From: Streptomyces sp. NBC_01260
Lineage (GTDB): Bacteria > Actinomycetota > Actinomycetes > Streptomycetales > Streptomycetaceae
DNA length: 64,000 nt
Assembly: GCF_036226405.1 (NCBI RefSeq)
Contig: NZ_CP108464.1
Span: 8,246,001-8,310,000 of the forward strand
Direction: 5' to 3'
The notes under the pieces are model-generated. The model worked only from the letters and a program-made list of their open reading frames with translations, was not told the origin of the DNA and searched no databases. This document shows positions 48,678 through 58,371 of this stretch, piece after piece (within the stretch, counting starts at the first letter, position 1; every line of letters begins with the position of its first letter). The position numbers were made by a program, and so were the translations under genes.

Positions 48678-49277
48678 TTATGCGAGAAATTCCTGCCAGA
48701 AGGCGACGGTTGCTCTCGGGTTCCAATCGTCAGGGGCATGAGCACTGAAATCATCGAACTCGTGGTTGACGTAGTCGGCCAGGTCAACACCGTAATAGAT
48801 GATGTCGGTCCCCCAGATCGACAGAACCGGGTGGCCGTGAGACCCGTGGCCGGCAGGCAGGAATCGATGCGCGTATACGGGAACGAGCCTCGGCACCCGG
48901 GCCAGCTTTGCCCTGGCCTCACGGACCGCTTCATCGGCATCTACTGGGCGCTGTCCCCATCCTGAGTGCCAGTAGCCATGCTGAACCGCCATGACGATGC
49001 CTTCGACCGGCCATTCAAGATGTTTCCGCAGTTTCGCAGGATCGCCATGACGCCAGTCAGGCCACGGATTCTCCCAGGTGGCGCCTTCCTCAGGCGGCTC
49101 ACTCACCGGCAACCCGGCTGCCAGGAAGGCGCGGTGGTCGTCGGCAAACTCAAACCCGTACTCCTCTTCGACGCACCGCAATTCAGCGTCGCTCAGGCCG
49201 GGCTCTATCTCACAGCAGTCGGCGGTGGCCAGCAGATGCGCGGCCTCTGCCCCCAGCTTCATCCCCGCAGGTGTCAT
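48678..49277 (-). CDS. SUKH/SMI1-KNR4-like protein
   Basis: 199 aa from ATG 49277 (GTG 49289 is also possible). N-terminal pattern of SMI1/KNR4 proteins (GLSDAELRCVEEEYGFEFADDHRAFLAAGLPV) and a later PVLSIWGTDIIYYGVDLADYVNHEF segment. SUKH proteins often act as immunity proteins against contact-dependent toxins; no toxin partner is seen nearby. Confidence 0.75.
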   Translation of the reverse strand: MTPAGMKLGAEAAHLLATADCCEIEPGLSDAELRCVEEEYGFEFADDHRAFLAAGLPVSEPPEEGATWENPWPDWRHGDPAKLRKHLEWPVEGIVMAVQHGYWHSGWGQRPVDADEAVREARAKLARVPRLVPVYAHRFLPAGHGSHGHPVLSIWGTDIIYYGVDLADYVNHEFDDFSAHAPDDWNPRATVAFWQEFLA

Positions 49278-49687
49278 CACGCTTCGCACGGTAGCTTCCC
49301 GAGGCTCTTGAGGTCAGGCGGATATTTATGGGCTGTGACCTGGCGTGATGCCGACTCGGTGCCGCTCTGCGCTGCATGCAGGAGAACGTCCTGGCCCCCG
49401 CCACTGCCCGTTGTCCGGATAGTCGTTGCTCATCGCCCTGAACACAACGCCCGGCCTGCGCAGCAAGTTCGGGGCAGCCGAGGTTGCCACCTGCTCGTCG
49501 CGGGTGGGTTCACCCACCTGCGGGCCTTGTCCACCGTGGTCACCTTATCGAGGACATGGCCGGCCAGCGTGCCATCGGCTCCGCCGCCACAACGATGCGC
49601 TTCGCGCGTGGTGCTGTTGACTGCCGCGATCGGCGACCCCGGAAAACGGTTCGACGGCTTTGCGGATCCTTGACACCGTGGCGCACC
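49278..49687. other. 410-bp region without a recognised gene
   Basis: Open frames occur on both strands but none resembles a known protein. Probable decayed insertion DNA between the SUKH and GNAT genes. Confidence 0.35.
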
Positions 49688-50641
49688 ATGACGAACTTCG
49701 AGCTTGTGACCGCCGCGGACGTGCAGCTCATGCAGGGACTGGCGCAGCGTGTCACCGTCACCCGCCCGGACCTGGTGAACAGCGACGCGACGTTCGGCGA
49801 ACTGGCCTGGAACTGGGGCAGGGGGCACGCAGGCGACGGCGCAAGCTGGCCGCGTCGGCTGTGGTTCTCTGGCGGGGACCTGGTGGCGTGGAGCTGGGCC
49901 TGTCTTCCGCACCAGGTGAGGCGGAGCGACGGGTTGGTGAAGGACGTCACCGGCGCCTATCTGGCGTATCAGGTCCATCCCGACCACGCCGGGCTGGTTG
50001 ACGAGGTGATCGACTGGTACGACGGTACGGCGGCGGACATCGAGCGTACGGTGATGCCGAGTGCCGCCGATGAGTTCGCCCTGAAGCGATGGGCGGCGCA
50101 CGGCTATGAGACCGACCCGGCCTCGCTCGGCGACGCCGGGTCCTGGACCCAGCTCAACGAGCGGGACCTCATCGACGTGGAACAGCCGGTACTGCCAGAC
50201 GGATTCCGGTTCCGTACCGCCGACGAGGCCGGGCCGAAGGCCGCGGTCCAGGCTCATCTGGACGCCTGGGCTCCCTCGACGTACACGGCCGAGGGCTACC
50301 GGGGCGTCCGGCAGACGGCGACGTATCGCGGCGACCTGCACATCCTGGTGGAGTCGCCGGACGGAACGATGGCATCCTCGACGATCATGTGGCTCGACGA
50401 AGCGAACAGGACCGCTGAGTTCGAGCCGGTCGGGACGCATCCGGACTACCGACGTCTGGGGCTGGCAAGGGCGATGCTTCTGCACGGGATGCATCTGGCG
50501 CGGGCGGCCGGGGCTACGCATATGACTGTGGCCTGCCTGGGTGCGCCGGGGCATCCCCAGGCGCGCGGGCTGTACTACGGCCTCGGGTTCCGGGAGTTGA
50601 CGCGGGACGCGCCGCTCATCAAAACCAGGACCGCGGGCTGA
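49688..50641 (+). CDS. Double-domain GNAT acetyltransferase
   Basis: 317 aa from ATG 49688. An N-terminal degenerate GNAT half precedes an active-looking C-terminal half (AEFEPVGTHPDYRRLGLARAMLLHGM holds motif A, ATHMTVACLGAPGHPQARGLYYGLGFRELTRD motif B). Substrate unknown. Confidence 0.8.
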   Translation: MTNFELVTAADVQLMQGLAQRVTVTRPDLVNSDATFGELAWNWGRGHAGDGASWPRRLWFSGGDLVAWSWACLPHQVRRSDGLVKDVTGAYLAYQVHPDHAGLVDEVIDWYDGTAADIERTVMPSAADEFALKRWAAHGYETDPASLGDAGSWTQLNERDLIDVEQPVLPDGFRFRTADEAGPKAAVQAHLDAWAPSTYTAEGYRGVRQTATYRGDLHILVESPDGTMASSTIMWLDEANRTAEFEPVGTHPDYRRLGLARAMLLHGMHLARAAGATHMTVACLGAPGHPQARGLYYGLGFRELTRDAPLIKTRTAG

Positions 50642-50667
50642 GGGCTGGTCGTTCGGGTAGTCGCTGG

Positions 50668-51291
50668 TCAGGCCACGCTGGCTCGGGCGACGACCTGACG
50701 TAGGCGGGAGTCGCTGGCGTGGCGGTTCCGCCGGATGATGTAGCGGCAGATCATGCTGCCCTGTTCCTTGTGGGTGGCGTGGTCGGTGCCGTCGAGGGTG
50801 AAGTGGCGCAGGGCGGTGAACCGGGCCTCGATCCGGTTGAGCCAGGAGCTGTTGGTCGGGGCGTAGGCGATCTCGACGTTGTGAGCGGCGGCCCAGGTGC
50901 CCACTCGCTGGCACTTCTTCGTGGTCAGGTGCGGGGGAGAAGTTGTCGCAGACAATCTCCATGCGGACACGGTTCGGGTCGAGGGTGCGAAGGCTCAGGC
51001 GTTGAAAGGAGACGCCTTCCTCGCGGAGCAGGATGCGCAGACCCTCGTGGCTGATGTCGTCGACCACCCCCTCGGCGACCAGGAGTCCGCCGGTTTGGTC
51101 AGGCTCCACGTCGAGAACGGCAGGTCGTACTCGGTCGGCCTCGACTCCGCGATCTTCTTGATCTTGCGCCGCTCGGGCAGCGTGAAGGTTTTCGGCCGGC
51201 CGTCGGAGCACTTCGGGCAAAGGGAGTCGAATTCGTCGGCGTCGGAGTTGTGGATCACGTCCCAGGCGCGGTCGCGGCACAGCATTCGAAC
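50668..51291 (-). pseudogene. IS630-family transposase, internally deleted and frameshifted
   Basis: Minus strand gives the N-terminal HTH region (CSDGRPKTFTLPERRKIKKI, LPFSTWSLTKPADS, then VVDDISHEGLRILLREEGVS in another frame), a jump to EIVCDNFSP and, after a further shift, LTTKKCQRVGTWAAAHNVEI, APTNSSWLNRIEARFTALRH (third catalytic acidic residue) and the normal end RLRQVVARASVA. The first catalytic Asp region is deleted. Confidence 0.75.
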
Positions 51292-51402
51292 GGCGCGTCA
51301 CACTGTGACTGACCGTCCTCGCTTGCCGGCATCTCCGCGTCTCAGCGCCGGGACGGCCCACCGGTAGAGTCGGTCCGAGAAGAGTGCTGATCTGGGGGAC
51401 TC

Positions 51403-52134
51403 ATGACGGCAGCGGGTGCGACACCCATCATCTTCGTACACGGGACGCGGTTCAGCGCGGGACAGTGGAGCCCACAGCTCGCCGCGCTCCGAGAGGACTT
51501 CCGGGTAGCCGCTGTTGACCTACCAGGCCACGGTGCCCGCTCTGCTCAACCCTGGAGCCTGAACGCGGCGACGGAGATCATCGCTTCCGCGGTGGACTCA
51601 CTCGACTGCGGACCGGCTCTGGTCGTCGGGCACTCGCTCGGCGGATACGCCTCGCTGGAGTTCGCGCGGCGCTGCCCCGAGCGGCTGCGAGGGCTGGTCC
51701 TTGCTGGGGCCAGCGCCTCAACTCGTGGCCCGTGGGCGACGACGTATCGGTGGGTCGCCGGGCTCGTCCCTCGCATACCTGCGGACCGGCTGGCCCGGTG
51801 GAACGACCGGTTGCTGCGCCGGCTCTATCCACCCGAGGTGGTGCAGGCGACCATCCTCTCCGGCTACGCCTTCCACACCCTGCCGGCCGCCTGGGGCGAG
51901 GTGCTGGGCCGCTTCGACGCGGGTGCGATGCGTCATGTGGCGGTTCCCGTGCTCATCTTGAACGGGGAGAAGGACACCGTCTTCCGGTCCGGCGAGCTGG
52001 CCTTCGCCCGTGCGCATCCGCACGCCCGCGTCGAATTGATCCCGCGGGCAGGGCATCTCGCGAACTTCGACGATCCAGATGCCTTCACCGATGCTGTCCG
52101 CCGCTTCGCCCGGCAGCTGCCTGTTCGCAGCTGA
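51403..52134 (+). CDS. Alpha/beta hydrolase
   Basis: 243 aa from ATG 51403 with GGGGGAC upstream. Complete catalytic set: oxyanion FVHGTRFSAGQWSP, nucleophile VVGHSLGGYASLEF, acid NGEKDTVF and His in IPRAGHLANFDDPD. No signal peptide; cytoplasmic esterase or lactonase type. Confidence 0.85.
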   Translation: MTAAGATPIIFVHGTRFSAGQWSPQLAALREDFRVAAVDLPGHGARSAQPWSLNAATEIIASAVDSLDCGPALVVGHSLGGYASLEFARRCPERLRGLVLAGASASTRGPWATTYRWVAGLVPRIPADRLARWNDRLLRRLYPPEVVQATILSGYAFHTLPAAWGEVLGRFDAGAMRHVAVPVLILNGEKDTVFRSGELAFARAHPHARVELIPRAGHLANFDDPDAFTDAVRRFARQLPVRS

Positions 52135-52189
52135 GCGCGCCGGAGTCGGGTCCACCAGGGCGGCCCGAGCGCAGTGGGGCCCTGAACAA

Positions 52190-52355
52190 TCCAACGGGCC
52201 CCGCGCTCAGGGCACTTGGCCTCGCCGACCCCGCCCCTGCGCACGGCCGCCAGGCTCTTGCGCAACTGCCGGTCCGTAGGCCACTTCCTGGCACGACACG
52301 CTGAGGAGCAGAACACGGCGTCAAGCCGAGCCCCCGGCCTCAGCCGCTCGCCCAA
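52190..52355 (-). pseudogene. Fragment of a small Cys-rich zinc-finger protein
   Basis: Minus strand reads LRPGARLDAVFCSSACRARKW, then a stretch with a single Cys, like the CSxxCRxRxW finger of small Streptomyces zinc proteins. Only a TTG is available as a start and the second Cys pair is broken, so it is probably a relic. Confidence 0.35.
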
Positions 52356-52408
52356 CGGGTTCTCTCCCCGGGCCGCCCTCAGTCGGAAACCGGGGATCGG
52401 ACAGGTAC

Positions 52409-53650
52409 TCAGGCGGCGCGGCGACCCGTGTGGAGCGGGGTGCCGTCTGCGAGGCCCTCCGGGTCCAGCCCGAGCGACAGGGCGGCGGTGGCGCCGACGT
52501 CCGCCAGGCTGTGTGCGTCCGGGAGGAGTTCCACGCCGTCCGCGCCGGGCCGGTGGATCAGCACCGGGACGTACTCCCGGGTGTGGTGCGCGTGGCCGAT
52601 CGTGGGGTCATTGCCGTGGTCTCCGGTGACGATCAACCGGTCGCCGGGGTCCGCGAGCAGCGCCACGAGTCCGGCGAGCCCGGCGTCCACCTGTTCCAGC
52701 AGGTGCCCGTACCGTTCCGTGTCCTGCTGGTGTCCTGCCAGGTCCGTCTCCTGGACGTTCGCGATCACGAGGGCGTCGCCCTCGGCGCGTACCGCGTCCA
52801 GGGTGTGCGACAGGACGTCGGCGGTGGCGACGGCCGGATGACGTGTCGCCGCCTCGCACACCAGGATGTCGGCGGCCTTGCCCACCAGGGTGACCGGGAT
52901 CCCGGCCCGGGCTGCCAGCTCGGGAAGCTGGCGGGTGTGATCGAGTGGGGCGCCCAGGTGCTGCACCTGGAGACCGCCGTTGCGGTAGAAGCCGGTGGCG
53001 GGGGTGTCCAGGCCGACCGTTCCTCCGTCGCCGGGGCGGACGAAGTCGCTGAGCGGGCCGTCCGCGTGGCCGCCGACCGCGATGACCCGTGCGACCGGAG
53101 CGACGGCGCGCACGGTACGGGCGATGGAGAGGATTCCGCCGGGCCCGTCGAACGGGAGGGCGTCGAGGCGGCCGGAGGCGTTCCAGTTGATTCCGGGATC
53201 GGCCTCCAGGTTGTCGTGGACCAGGACCGCCCCGTCGACGACGAGCAGCGGCTTGCCGCCCAGCGGTTCGACCCGGTGGCCTGCGGCCGTCAGCGCGTCG
53301 GACACCTCGTCGAGGTGGTCGGCGAGCCGGGCGACCGTCACCCGGCTGAAGTCGGCGCCCATCATGGTCTGATGGCCCGCGAAGGTGTCCGCGCCCGGGT
53401 AGCCGAGCGCGGCCCTGCCCGCGGCCACGGGCAGGTGGGTGCGGCGTGCCAGGTCCGGGTGCGGGTGGACCAGCCCGAGCCCCAGCGCCCCGAGCAGCGG
53501 GAGGCGCAACGGCCGGCCCAATGCGGTGCGGCAGTGGTCGAGTACGTGTCCGCAGGTGTCGGCGGTGAGGTCGCCGGGGCGCAGGGTGCCCGCGTCGGGC
53601 ATGGCGCCGACGCCGAATCCGTCGATGACGACGATGACGGTCTTGGCCAT
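52409..53650 (-). CDS. yhfW: YhfW-like phosphopentomutase-family enzyme
   Basis: 413 aa from ATG 53650 with AAGGAG upstream. Alkaline-phosphatase-fold metalloenzyme of the DeoB type: metal site VIVVIDGFGVGAMPDAG, phospho-Thr region GADTFAGHQTMMG, and the second metal cluster VTGDHGNDPTIGHAHHTREYVPVLI. It should carry out a phosphate mutase step on a sugar phosphate or analogue. Last gene of the eight-gene yhf-like operon, 10 bp after yhfX. It differs enough from DeoB to be assigned to YhfW by context. Confidence 0.8.
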   Translation of the reverse strand: MAKTVIVVIDGFGVGAMPDAGTLRPGDLTADTCGHVLDHCRTALGRPLRLPLLGALGLGLVHPHPDLARRTHLPVAAGRAALGYPGADTFAGHQTMMGADFSRVTVARLADHLDEVSDALTAAGHRVEPLGGKPLLVVDGAVLVHDNLEADPGINWNASGRLDALPFDGPGGILSIARTVRAVAPVARVIAVGGHADGPLSDFVRPGDGGTVGLDTPATGFYRNGGLQVQHLGAPLDHTRQLPELAARAGIPVTLVGKAADILVCEAATRHPAVATADVLSHTLDAVRAEGDALVIANVQETDLAGHQQDTERYGHLLEQVDAGLAGLVALLADPGDRLIVTGDHGNDPTIGHAHHTREYVPVLIHRPGADGVELLPDAHSLADVGATAALSLGLDPEGLADGTPLHTGRRAA

Positions 53651-53660
53651 GAGGTGCTCC

Positions 53661-54824
53661 TTACAGGGCTCGGCCGTGGGCGTCGTACAGTCCGTTCAGC
53701 CGGGGGCTGCCGGAGGCGAGCCCGGAGACGACGGCGACGGTCGAGCGGGTGACGAAGATCTGGGTACGGAAGGCGAGCAGCGCGGTGTCCCCCACACGGA
53801 CGTCCGCCGCACGGGCGGGCGCGTCGAGCAGCCGGTAGTAGTCGATGTTCTCGGCGGGTGCGTTCTGAACGCCCAGGCGGGTGCCGGTACGCGGCAGGAG
53901 GGCGCTGCGGATGTGCGAACGGGTGTAGAAGCCGCCGCCGAATATCGCCGGGCGGCCGTCGTCGAGCGTGTGGGCGACCTCGCTGACGTACACGTACGCG
54001 GGCTTCTCGGGCTGGGCCGGATCGAGGGCGTGCAGGGGGGTGGTGCCGGTGAGGGCGTGGCCCGGCTCGCCGTGGGTGGCCCCGAGTTCGGCGAGCAGCG
54101 GGAGGGACGCCATCGAGGTGGCGCTGGGGGCACTGAGCTTGAGACCGTGGTGTCCGCGCGCGGTCAGGAGCTCGCGGGCCTTGAGCGCCAGGCCGAAGTT
54201 GGGGGTGGCGGCGGGTACCCCGGTCACCGGGTCGCACAGGACGCAGGGGAAGGCGGTGACGCCCGCGATCCGGATGCCGTCCAGTGCTTCGGCGTCCTTG
54301 GCGAAGGCCTCCAGACGGTCGAGCGGTACGCCGCCCTCCTGGCCGGGGTAGACGGAGCCGTCTGCGCCTTCGAGCCGGATCAGGATGTCCTGGACGAAGC
54401 CGAGGCGGCGCGCCGCGTCGGAGACGGCGCGGGCGTTGGCCAGATCGAAGACCGTGACGGTCTCCGGGCGCCAGGCCAGCATTTCGGGCAGCGCGCGCCG
54501 GGGAATCTGGACGAGGTGTCCGAGGTTGCCGGGCTGTGCTCCGGCGGCATGCAGGGTGCGGGCCTCTGCCGGGTCGATGGCGGCCGAGCGGGGGATGTGC
54601 CGGGCGATGGCCCGGATCAGTTCGGGGTTGCGGCCGAGCTGCTTGACGACGAACCAGAGGCTGATGCCGAGACGTTCGGCCTCGGCCGCCAGCAGTGCGG
54701 CGTTGGCCTCGACGGCGTCCAGGTCGACGACGTAGGTGTCGGGCGGGATCTCGCCGTTGCGGTGCAGTGCGGCCGCGGCATCGACGAGCCCGGGATTGCG
54801 GGTGAGTACGGTGTCGAGAAACAC
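53661..54824 (-). CDS. yhfX: YhfX-like PLP enzyme (alanine-racemase fold)
   Basis: 387 aa from GTG 54824, 2 bp after the yhfS stop. TIM-barrel PLP fold of the alanine racemase type: DTYVVDLDAVEANAALLAAEA then LWFVVKQLGRNPEL with the PLP Lys (K61); HGEPGHALTGTTPLHAL and GGGFYTRSHIRSALL come later. It probably racemises, decarboxylates or otherwise processes an amino acid. YhfX in E. coli has no settled substrate. Confidence 0.85.
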   Translation of the reverse strand: MFLDTVLTRNPGLVDAAAALHRNGEIPPDTYVVDLDAVEANAALLAAEAERLGISLWFVVKQLGRNPELIRAIARHIPRSAAIDPAEARTLHAAGAQPGNLGHLVQIPRRALPEMLAWRPETVTVFDLANARAVSDAARRLGFVQDILIRLEGADGSVYPGQEGGVPLDRLEAFAKDAEALDGIRIAGVTAFPCVLCDPVTGVPAATPNFGLALKARELLTARGHHGLKLSAPSATSMASLPLLAELGATHGEPGHALTGTTPLHALDPAQPEKPAYVYVSEVAHTLDDGRPAIFGGGFYTRSHIRSALLPRTGTRLGVQNAPAENIDYYRLLDAPARAADVRVGDTALLAFRTQIFVTRSTVAVVSGLASGSPRLNGLYDAHGRAL

Positions 54825-54826
54825 GG

Positions 54827-55942
54827 TCAGTCGTCCTTCGGGTCGTCCAGGGCGGCGAGCGAGCGGCGCAGGATGTCGATGACGAGGTCCGCGCCCGCTC
54901 GCATCGGGTTGATGCGTACGGTCCAGTCGGCCAGCTCGGGGGAGTCGTCCAGGGCGGAGCTGGACATCCGGTAGAAGAGCGGGGCGATCTCGTAGCGGGA
55001 GTTGGAGCCGACGGGGTAGGGGGCGGCTCCGAAACGGGCGGCGGCGGCGGGCAGCGCCGCGGCGACAGGCCGGTCGAGGCGGACGAGCAGACAGCGGTCC
55101 TGGGCGTTGGCGACGCTTACCTGCGCCACTCCGTCCACTTCGCCGGCCGCCAGCCGTTCCGCGATGTCGGCGCCCACCCGGGACTGCACGGACCACATGA
55201 CGGGAACGTGGGTGAGGGCGCGCAGGGCGTCGAGCGCCTGATGGCCCTGGACCTGCCCGCCGCCGGAGTAGTTGTCGCGGCGGACGTGCTCGACCAGATC
55301 GCGGGCGCCGACGACGAGACCGACGCCCTCCGGCCCGTGCAGCTTGAAGAGGGAGAAGCAGGAGGCGTCCGCTCCCAGCTCCACACCGGCGGCGGGAGTG
55401 CGCATGACGGCGTAGTTGTCGTCGACGATCGTGCGGACCCCGGCCGCCCGGCACGCGGCGATGACCTCGGCCGGATCGTAGGAGTCGGCGAGCCGTTGAC
55501 GGGTGTGCTGGATGTACGCCCACCTGAACCGCCCGGACGCCAGGGCCTCGCCGAGCGCCGAGGCCTCGTTGAAGTCGGCCTCGACGGTTTGCACGCCGAT
55601 GCCCCTCAGGGTGACCGCGGTCGTTCGGTAGACCGGGGCCCGGTGGATGAGCAGCGGGTCGCCCGCCCGGACGGCCGCGTTGAGGGCGGCCCGGATCGCG
55701 CCGGTGCCCGCGCCCTGGACGAAGGCGGCGTCCGCGGCTCCGAAGAAGTCCGCGAGGACGGCCTCGACACGGGCGGTGGTGCGGGGCCGGCCGAGACCGG
55801 GGACGACTCCCGCGTCGGACGAGAAGAGCTGCTGTCCCTCGAAGTGGGCCGCGGTGGCCTCCAGCAGCCGGAACTGCGTGGCGACGGCTTCGTCCAGGCC
55901 GACCGTCGCCAGCGGGAAGGTGACGGGAAGTACGGGGTTCAT
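54827..55942 (-). CDS. yhfS: YhfS-like class V aminotransferase-fold PLP enzyme
   Basis: 371 aa from ATG 55942, 1 bp after the php stop codon. Fold type I: AAFVQGAGTGAIRAALNAAVRAG phosphate-binding turn, IVDDNYAVMRTPAAG with the PLP-ring Asp, and SCFSLFKLHGPEGVG with the Schiff-base Lys (K200). Likely a lyase or aminotransferase acting on the same substrate as YhfX. Substrate unknown. Confidence 0.85.
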   Translation of the reverse strand: MNPVLPVTFPLATVGLDEAVATQFRLLEATAAHFEGQQLFSSDAGVVPGLGRPRTTARVEAVLADFFGAADAAFVQGAGTGAIRAALNAAVRAGDPLLIHRAPVYRTTAVTLRGIGVQTVEADFNEASALGEALASGRFRWAYIQHTRQRLADSYDPAEVIAACRAAGVRTIVDDNYAVMRTPAAGVELGADASCFSLFKLHGPEGVGLVVGARDLVEHVRRDNYSGGGQVQGHQALDALRALTHVPVMWSVQSRVGADIAERLAAGEVDGVAQVSVANAQDRCLLVRLDRPVAAALPAAAARFGAAPYPVGSNSRYEIAPLFYRMSSSALDDSPELADWTVRINPMRAGADLVIDILRRSLAALDDPKDD

Positions 55943-55943
55943 A

Positions 55944-56900
55944 TCAGTTCTCCTCCACGCTCGCGCCGGTCAGGAAGCGCAGCGGATTGCGGCGGGTCAG
56001 CAGGTCGATCAGGTCGTCATCGGCGCCTGCCGCCCGCAGCTCGGGCAGGAAGCTCCGGAACATGTGCCCGTAGCCCTGGCCGCCTTCGTCCAGCAGGTAA
56101 CCGTGGCGGGAGATGTCGCAGCTGAGCAGCGCCCGGTCGGCGTGTCCGGCCTCCACCAGGTCGAGCAGCAGCCGCAGCCGGGTCCGGTCGCTCTGGTAGG
56201 ACGACTTGCCCACGGTGTCGAAGGCGACGTACGCCCCGCTCGCCGCGAGCTCCCGGTGGACGCCCGGGTCGTCGAGCAGGTCCTGGTGGCCGATGCTGAC
56301 GCGGTGGGCGGGCAGCCCCTCACCGGTGAGCAGCTCCAGCTGGGCGAGCCCGCCCCGGCCCAGCTGCGCGTGGGTGGCGAGGGAGAGGCCGGTGGCCCGC
56401 GCGGCCCGCGCACCGGCCCGCAGCACCTTGGCCTCGGGAGCCGTGGGGACGTCCCCGTGGCTCCCGATCTCACCGAGGACGCCGGGCCGGATGCCGGTTG
56501 TGCCGATGCCCTCCTCGATCTCGCGGACGAGGACCTCGGTGAGCTGTTCCACGTCGCAGGCGTCGATCTCCGGGGTGTGGAACGGCTCGTAGTACCAGCC
56601 GGTCGCGGCGACCACGGCGACCTGTGCGTCCCGGGCGATCGCCGCCAGGGCGCGTACATCGCGTCCCATGCCCCGGCACGTCAGTTCGACGACGAGGGAG
56701 AGACCGAACTCCTCCCGCAGCGCGCTCAGCTCGGCGGTCACCGCCGCCGCGTGGCGTCGCGGGTCGAGGACGGCTGCGCCGTCGCCCTGCTGGTCCAGGT
56801 CGAGGACGAGGTGCTCGTGGGCGAGGGCCGGGCCGCGTACCGAAGCGGTTGTGACATCGCCGGTGACGGTGCGCAGGGTGTGCGGGGCGGGGTGATTCAT
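55944..56900 (-). CDS. php: Phosphotriesterase-homology protein (PHP), amidohydrolase superfamily
   Basis: 318 aa from ATG 56900. Binuclear-metal TIM barrel: HxH at H28/H30 (ALAHEHLVLD), bridging Glu in GVLGEIGSHG (Glu instead of the carboxylated Lys, as in E. coli PHP), His in LATHAQLG and VSIGHQDL, and Asp in LLSCDISRHG. Expected to hydrolyse a lactone, phosphodiester or related ester. Natural substrate unknown; context links it to the yhf pathway. Confidence 0.88.
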   Translation of the reverse strand: MNHPAPHTLRTVTGDVTTASVRGPALAHEHLVLDLDQQGDGAAVLDPRRHAAAVTAELSALREEFGLSLVVELTCRGMGRDVRALAAIARDAQVAVVAATGWYYEPFHTPEIDACDVEQLTEVLVREIEEGIGTTGIRPGVLGEIGSHGDVPTAPEAKVLRAGARAARATGLSLATHAQLGRGGLAQLELLTGEGLPAHRVSIGHQDLLDDPGVHRELAASGAYVAFDTVGKSSYQSDRTRLRLLLDLVEAGHADRALLSCDISRHGYLLDEGGQGYGHMFRSFLPELRAAGADDDLIDLLTRRNPLRFLTGASVEEN

Positions 56901-56994
56901 CGTGGGGGTTCCTTCTTCGCGTACGGGCCCGGTCCGGTCGGGGGGTGTGCAAGCCCTGGTATCGGGGTGAACGGGTCCCCGATCCGGGGGCGTG

Positions 56995-58329
56995 TCAGCC
57001 CTTGACCGGGGTGAACAGATCGAGCCAGTACAGGATGTTGAGCAGAATGCCGCCGATGATCACGGCCGCGGGTGCGGCGGCCATCTTCACGACGGGGCGG
57101 CCCATCGCCTCGTTCAGCAGGTAGAGCCCGCCGACGACGAGGATGCCGAGTCCGCCGCCCATGGCGTTGGCGGCCATCAGCGAACCGAAGAGGATCGCGA
57201 GCTGGAGGGTGTCGCCGATGGCGCTGCGCAGGTGTTCCGACGAGTCCCGGACGCTGGGCAGCTTGCCGAGGATCCTGCCGATCCAGGAGAGGGCCAGCAC
57301 CTCGGCGGCGAACACGAGCGCACCGACGACGGCCGCCAGGAACGGGTTCGGCATGAGGTAGCCGATCGGGTACACCAGCGTGAAACCGGCGATGCCGTAC
57401 GCGCCTGAGGCGAGCGCCGTCGTCGCGATCAGCGGGATGAAGCCGAACACCCGGTAGAAGTCGACCTGGGCGGCCTCGGAGTACTGCCCCTTCGCGATCA
57501 GGAAGCTGGTTGCCTCACCGCCGCCGAATATGTGCATCTGGGCGAGCACACAGACCCCGGCCCCGAGCACCATGAACAGCGGCAGGTACCTGCGCAGACG
57601 GGCCGCGCTGGCGCTGAACAGCGACGCCATCGGGTCGTCCTCCAGGACGACCTCCTCGACGCCCGCCGCCCGGTCGGCCCGGCGCTGCCGGACGTCCTTG
57701 GCGACTGCCAGCCCGATGAGCATCAGCACACCGACGGCCATGGCCAGTGCTCCGGCGAACATGTTCGGCCACAGCTTCATCGTCATGACGACGAGGGCCA
57801 GTTCGAGGACGCCCGCGATACCGCCCCACTTGCGGCCGAACTGCTTGGTGATGGCGAGCACCGGGAACAGCGAGAAGAGGAACAGGATCGGCGTCGACAT
57901 CTGCTGCATCGCCGTCAGGAAGTCGACCGGCAGATCGTGCGCGACGTTGTTCGCGCCGTTCAGACCGAACACGACCACCGCGCCCCAGGCGCCGCCGAGG
58001 AGGGGAGCGAGCCACTTCTTCGGCGCCAGCATCCCGAGGATGTCCGTGGGCAGGAAGACCAGCCACGGGTTCAGAACTCCGGTGGACAGGGCCATCGGCG
58101 CACCGAGTCCGAAGATGAATCCGGCAGAGAGACCGAACGAGACAGCCGTCGTCGCGCTGCGGGTGGTGCGCCCCTGGATGAAGTCCAGCATGAAGGGGCG
58201 TACCCCGTCGTTGAAGACGGCCAGGGCCATGTGCGAGATGTAGGCCGTCAGCGCACAGAGGGCTATCACGGTCAGTTGCTGGGCCAGCGTGAAGTCAAGG
58301 CTGGCGCCGGCGGCGAGTGTGGTGCTCAC
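56995..58329 (-). CDS. yhfT: YhfT-family integral membrane transporter
   Basis: 444 aa from GTG 58329 with AAGGAGTG upstream. About 11-12 hydrophobic segments (VIALCALTAYISHMALAVFN first; IPLIATTALASGAYGIAGFT and AILFGSLMAANAMGGGLGIL later). Conserved YhfT features include DGVRPFMLDFIQGR and GANNVAHDLPVDFLTAMQQM. Presumed importer of the yhf substrate; the transport mechanism is not established. Confidence 0.85.
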   Translation of the reverse strand: MSTTLAAGASLDFTLAQQLTVIALCALTAYISHMALAVFNDGVRPFMLDFIQGRTTRSATTAVSFGLSAGFIFGLGAPMALSTGVLNPWLVFLPTDILGMLAPKKWLAPLLGGAWGAVVVFGLNGANNVAHDLPVDFLTAMQQMSTPILFLFSLFPVLAITKQFGRKWGGIAGVLELALVVMTMKLWPNMFAGALAMAVGVLMLIGLAVAKDVRQRRADRAAGVEEVVLEDDPMASLFSASAARLRRYLPLFMVLGAGVCVLAQMHIFGGGEATSFLIAKGQYSEAAQVDFYRVFGFIPLIATTALASGAYGIAGFTLVYPIGYLMPNPFLAAVVGALVFAAEVLALSWIGRILGKLPSVRDSSEHLRSAIGDTLQLAILFGSLMAANAMGGGLGILVVGGLYLLNEAMGRPVVKMAAAPAAVIIGGILLNILYWLDLFTPVKG

Positions 58330-58371
58330 GAGTCACTCCTTGGTGCCCGGGACGATGAGAACAGGCTGTGT

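Noticed and set aside
49430..51361. A 643-codon minus-strand frame across GNAT and the IS630 relic
   Set aside because: Its first part carries IS630 transposase sequence, but the rest is antisense to the GNAT gene; it is not one gene.
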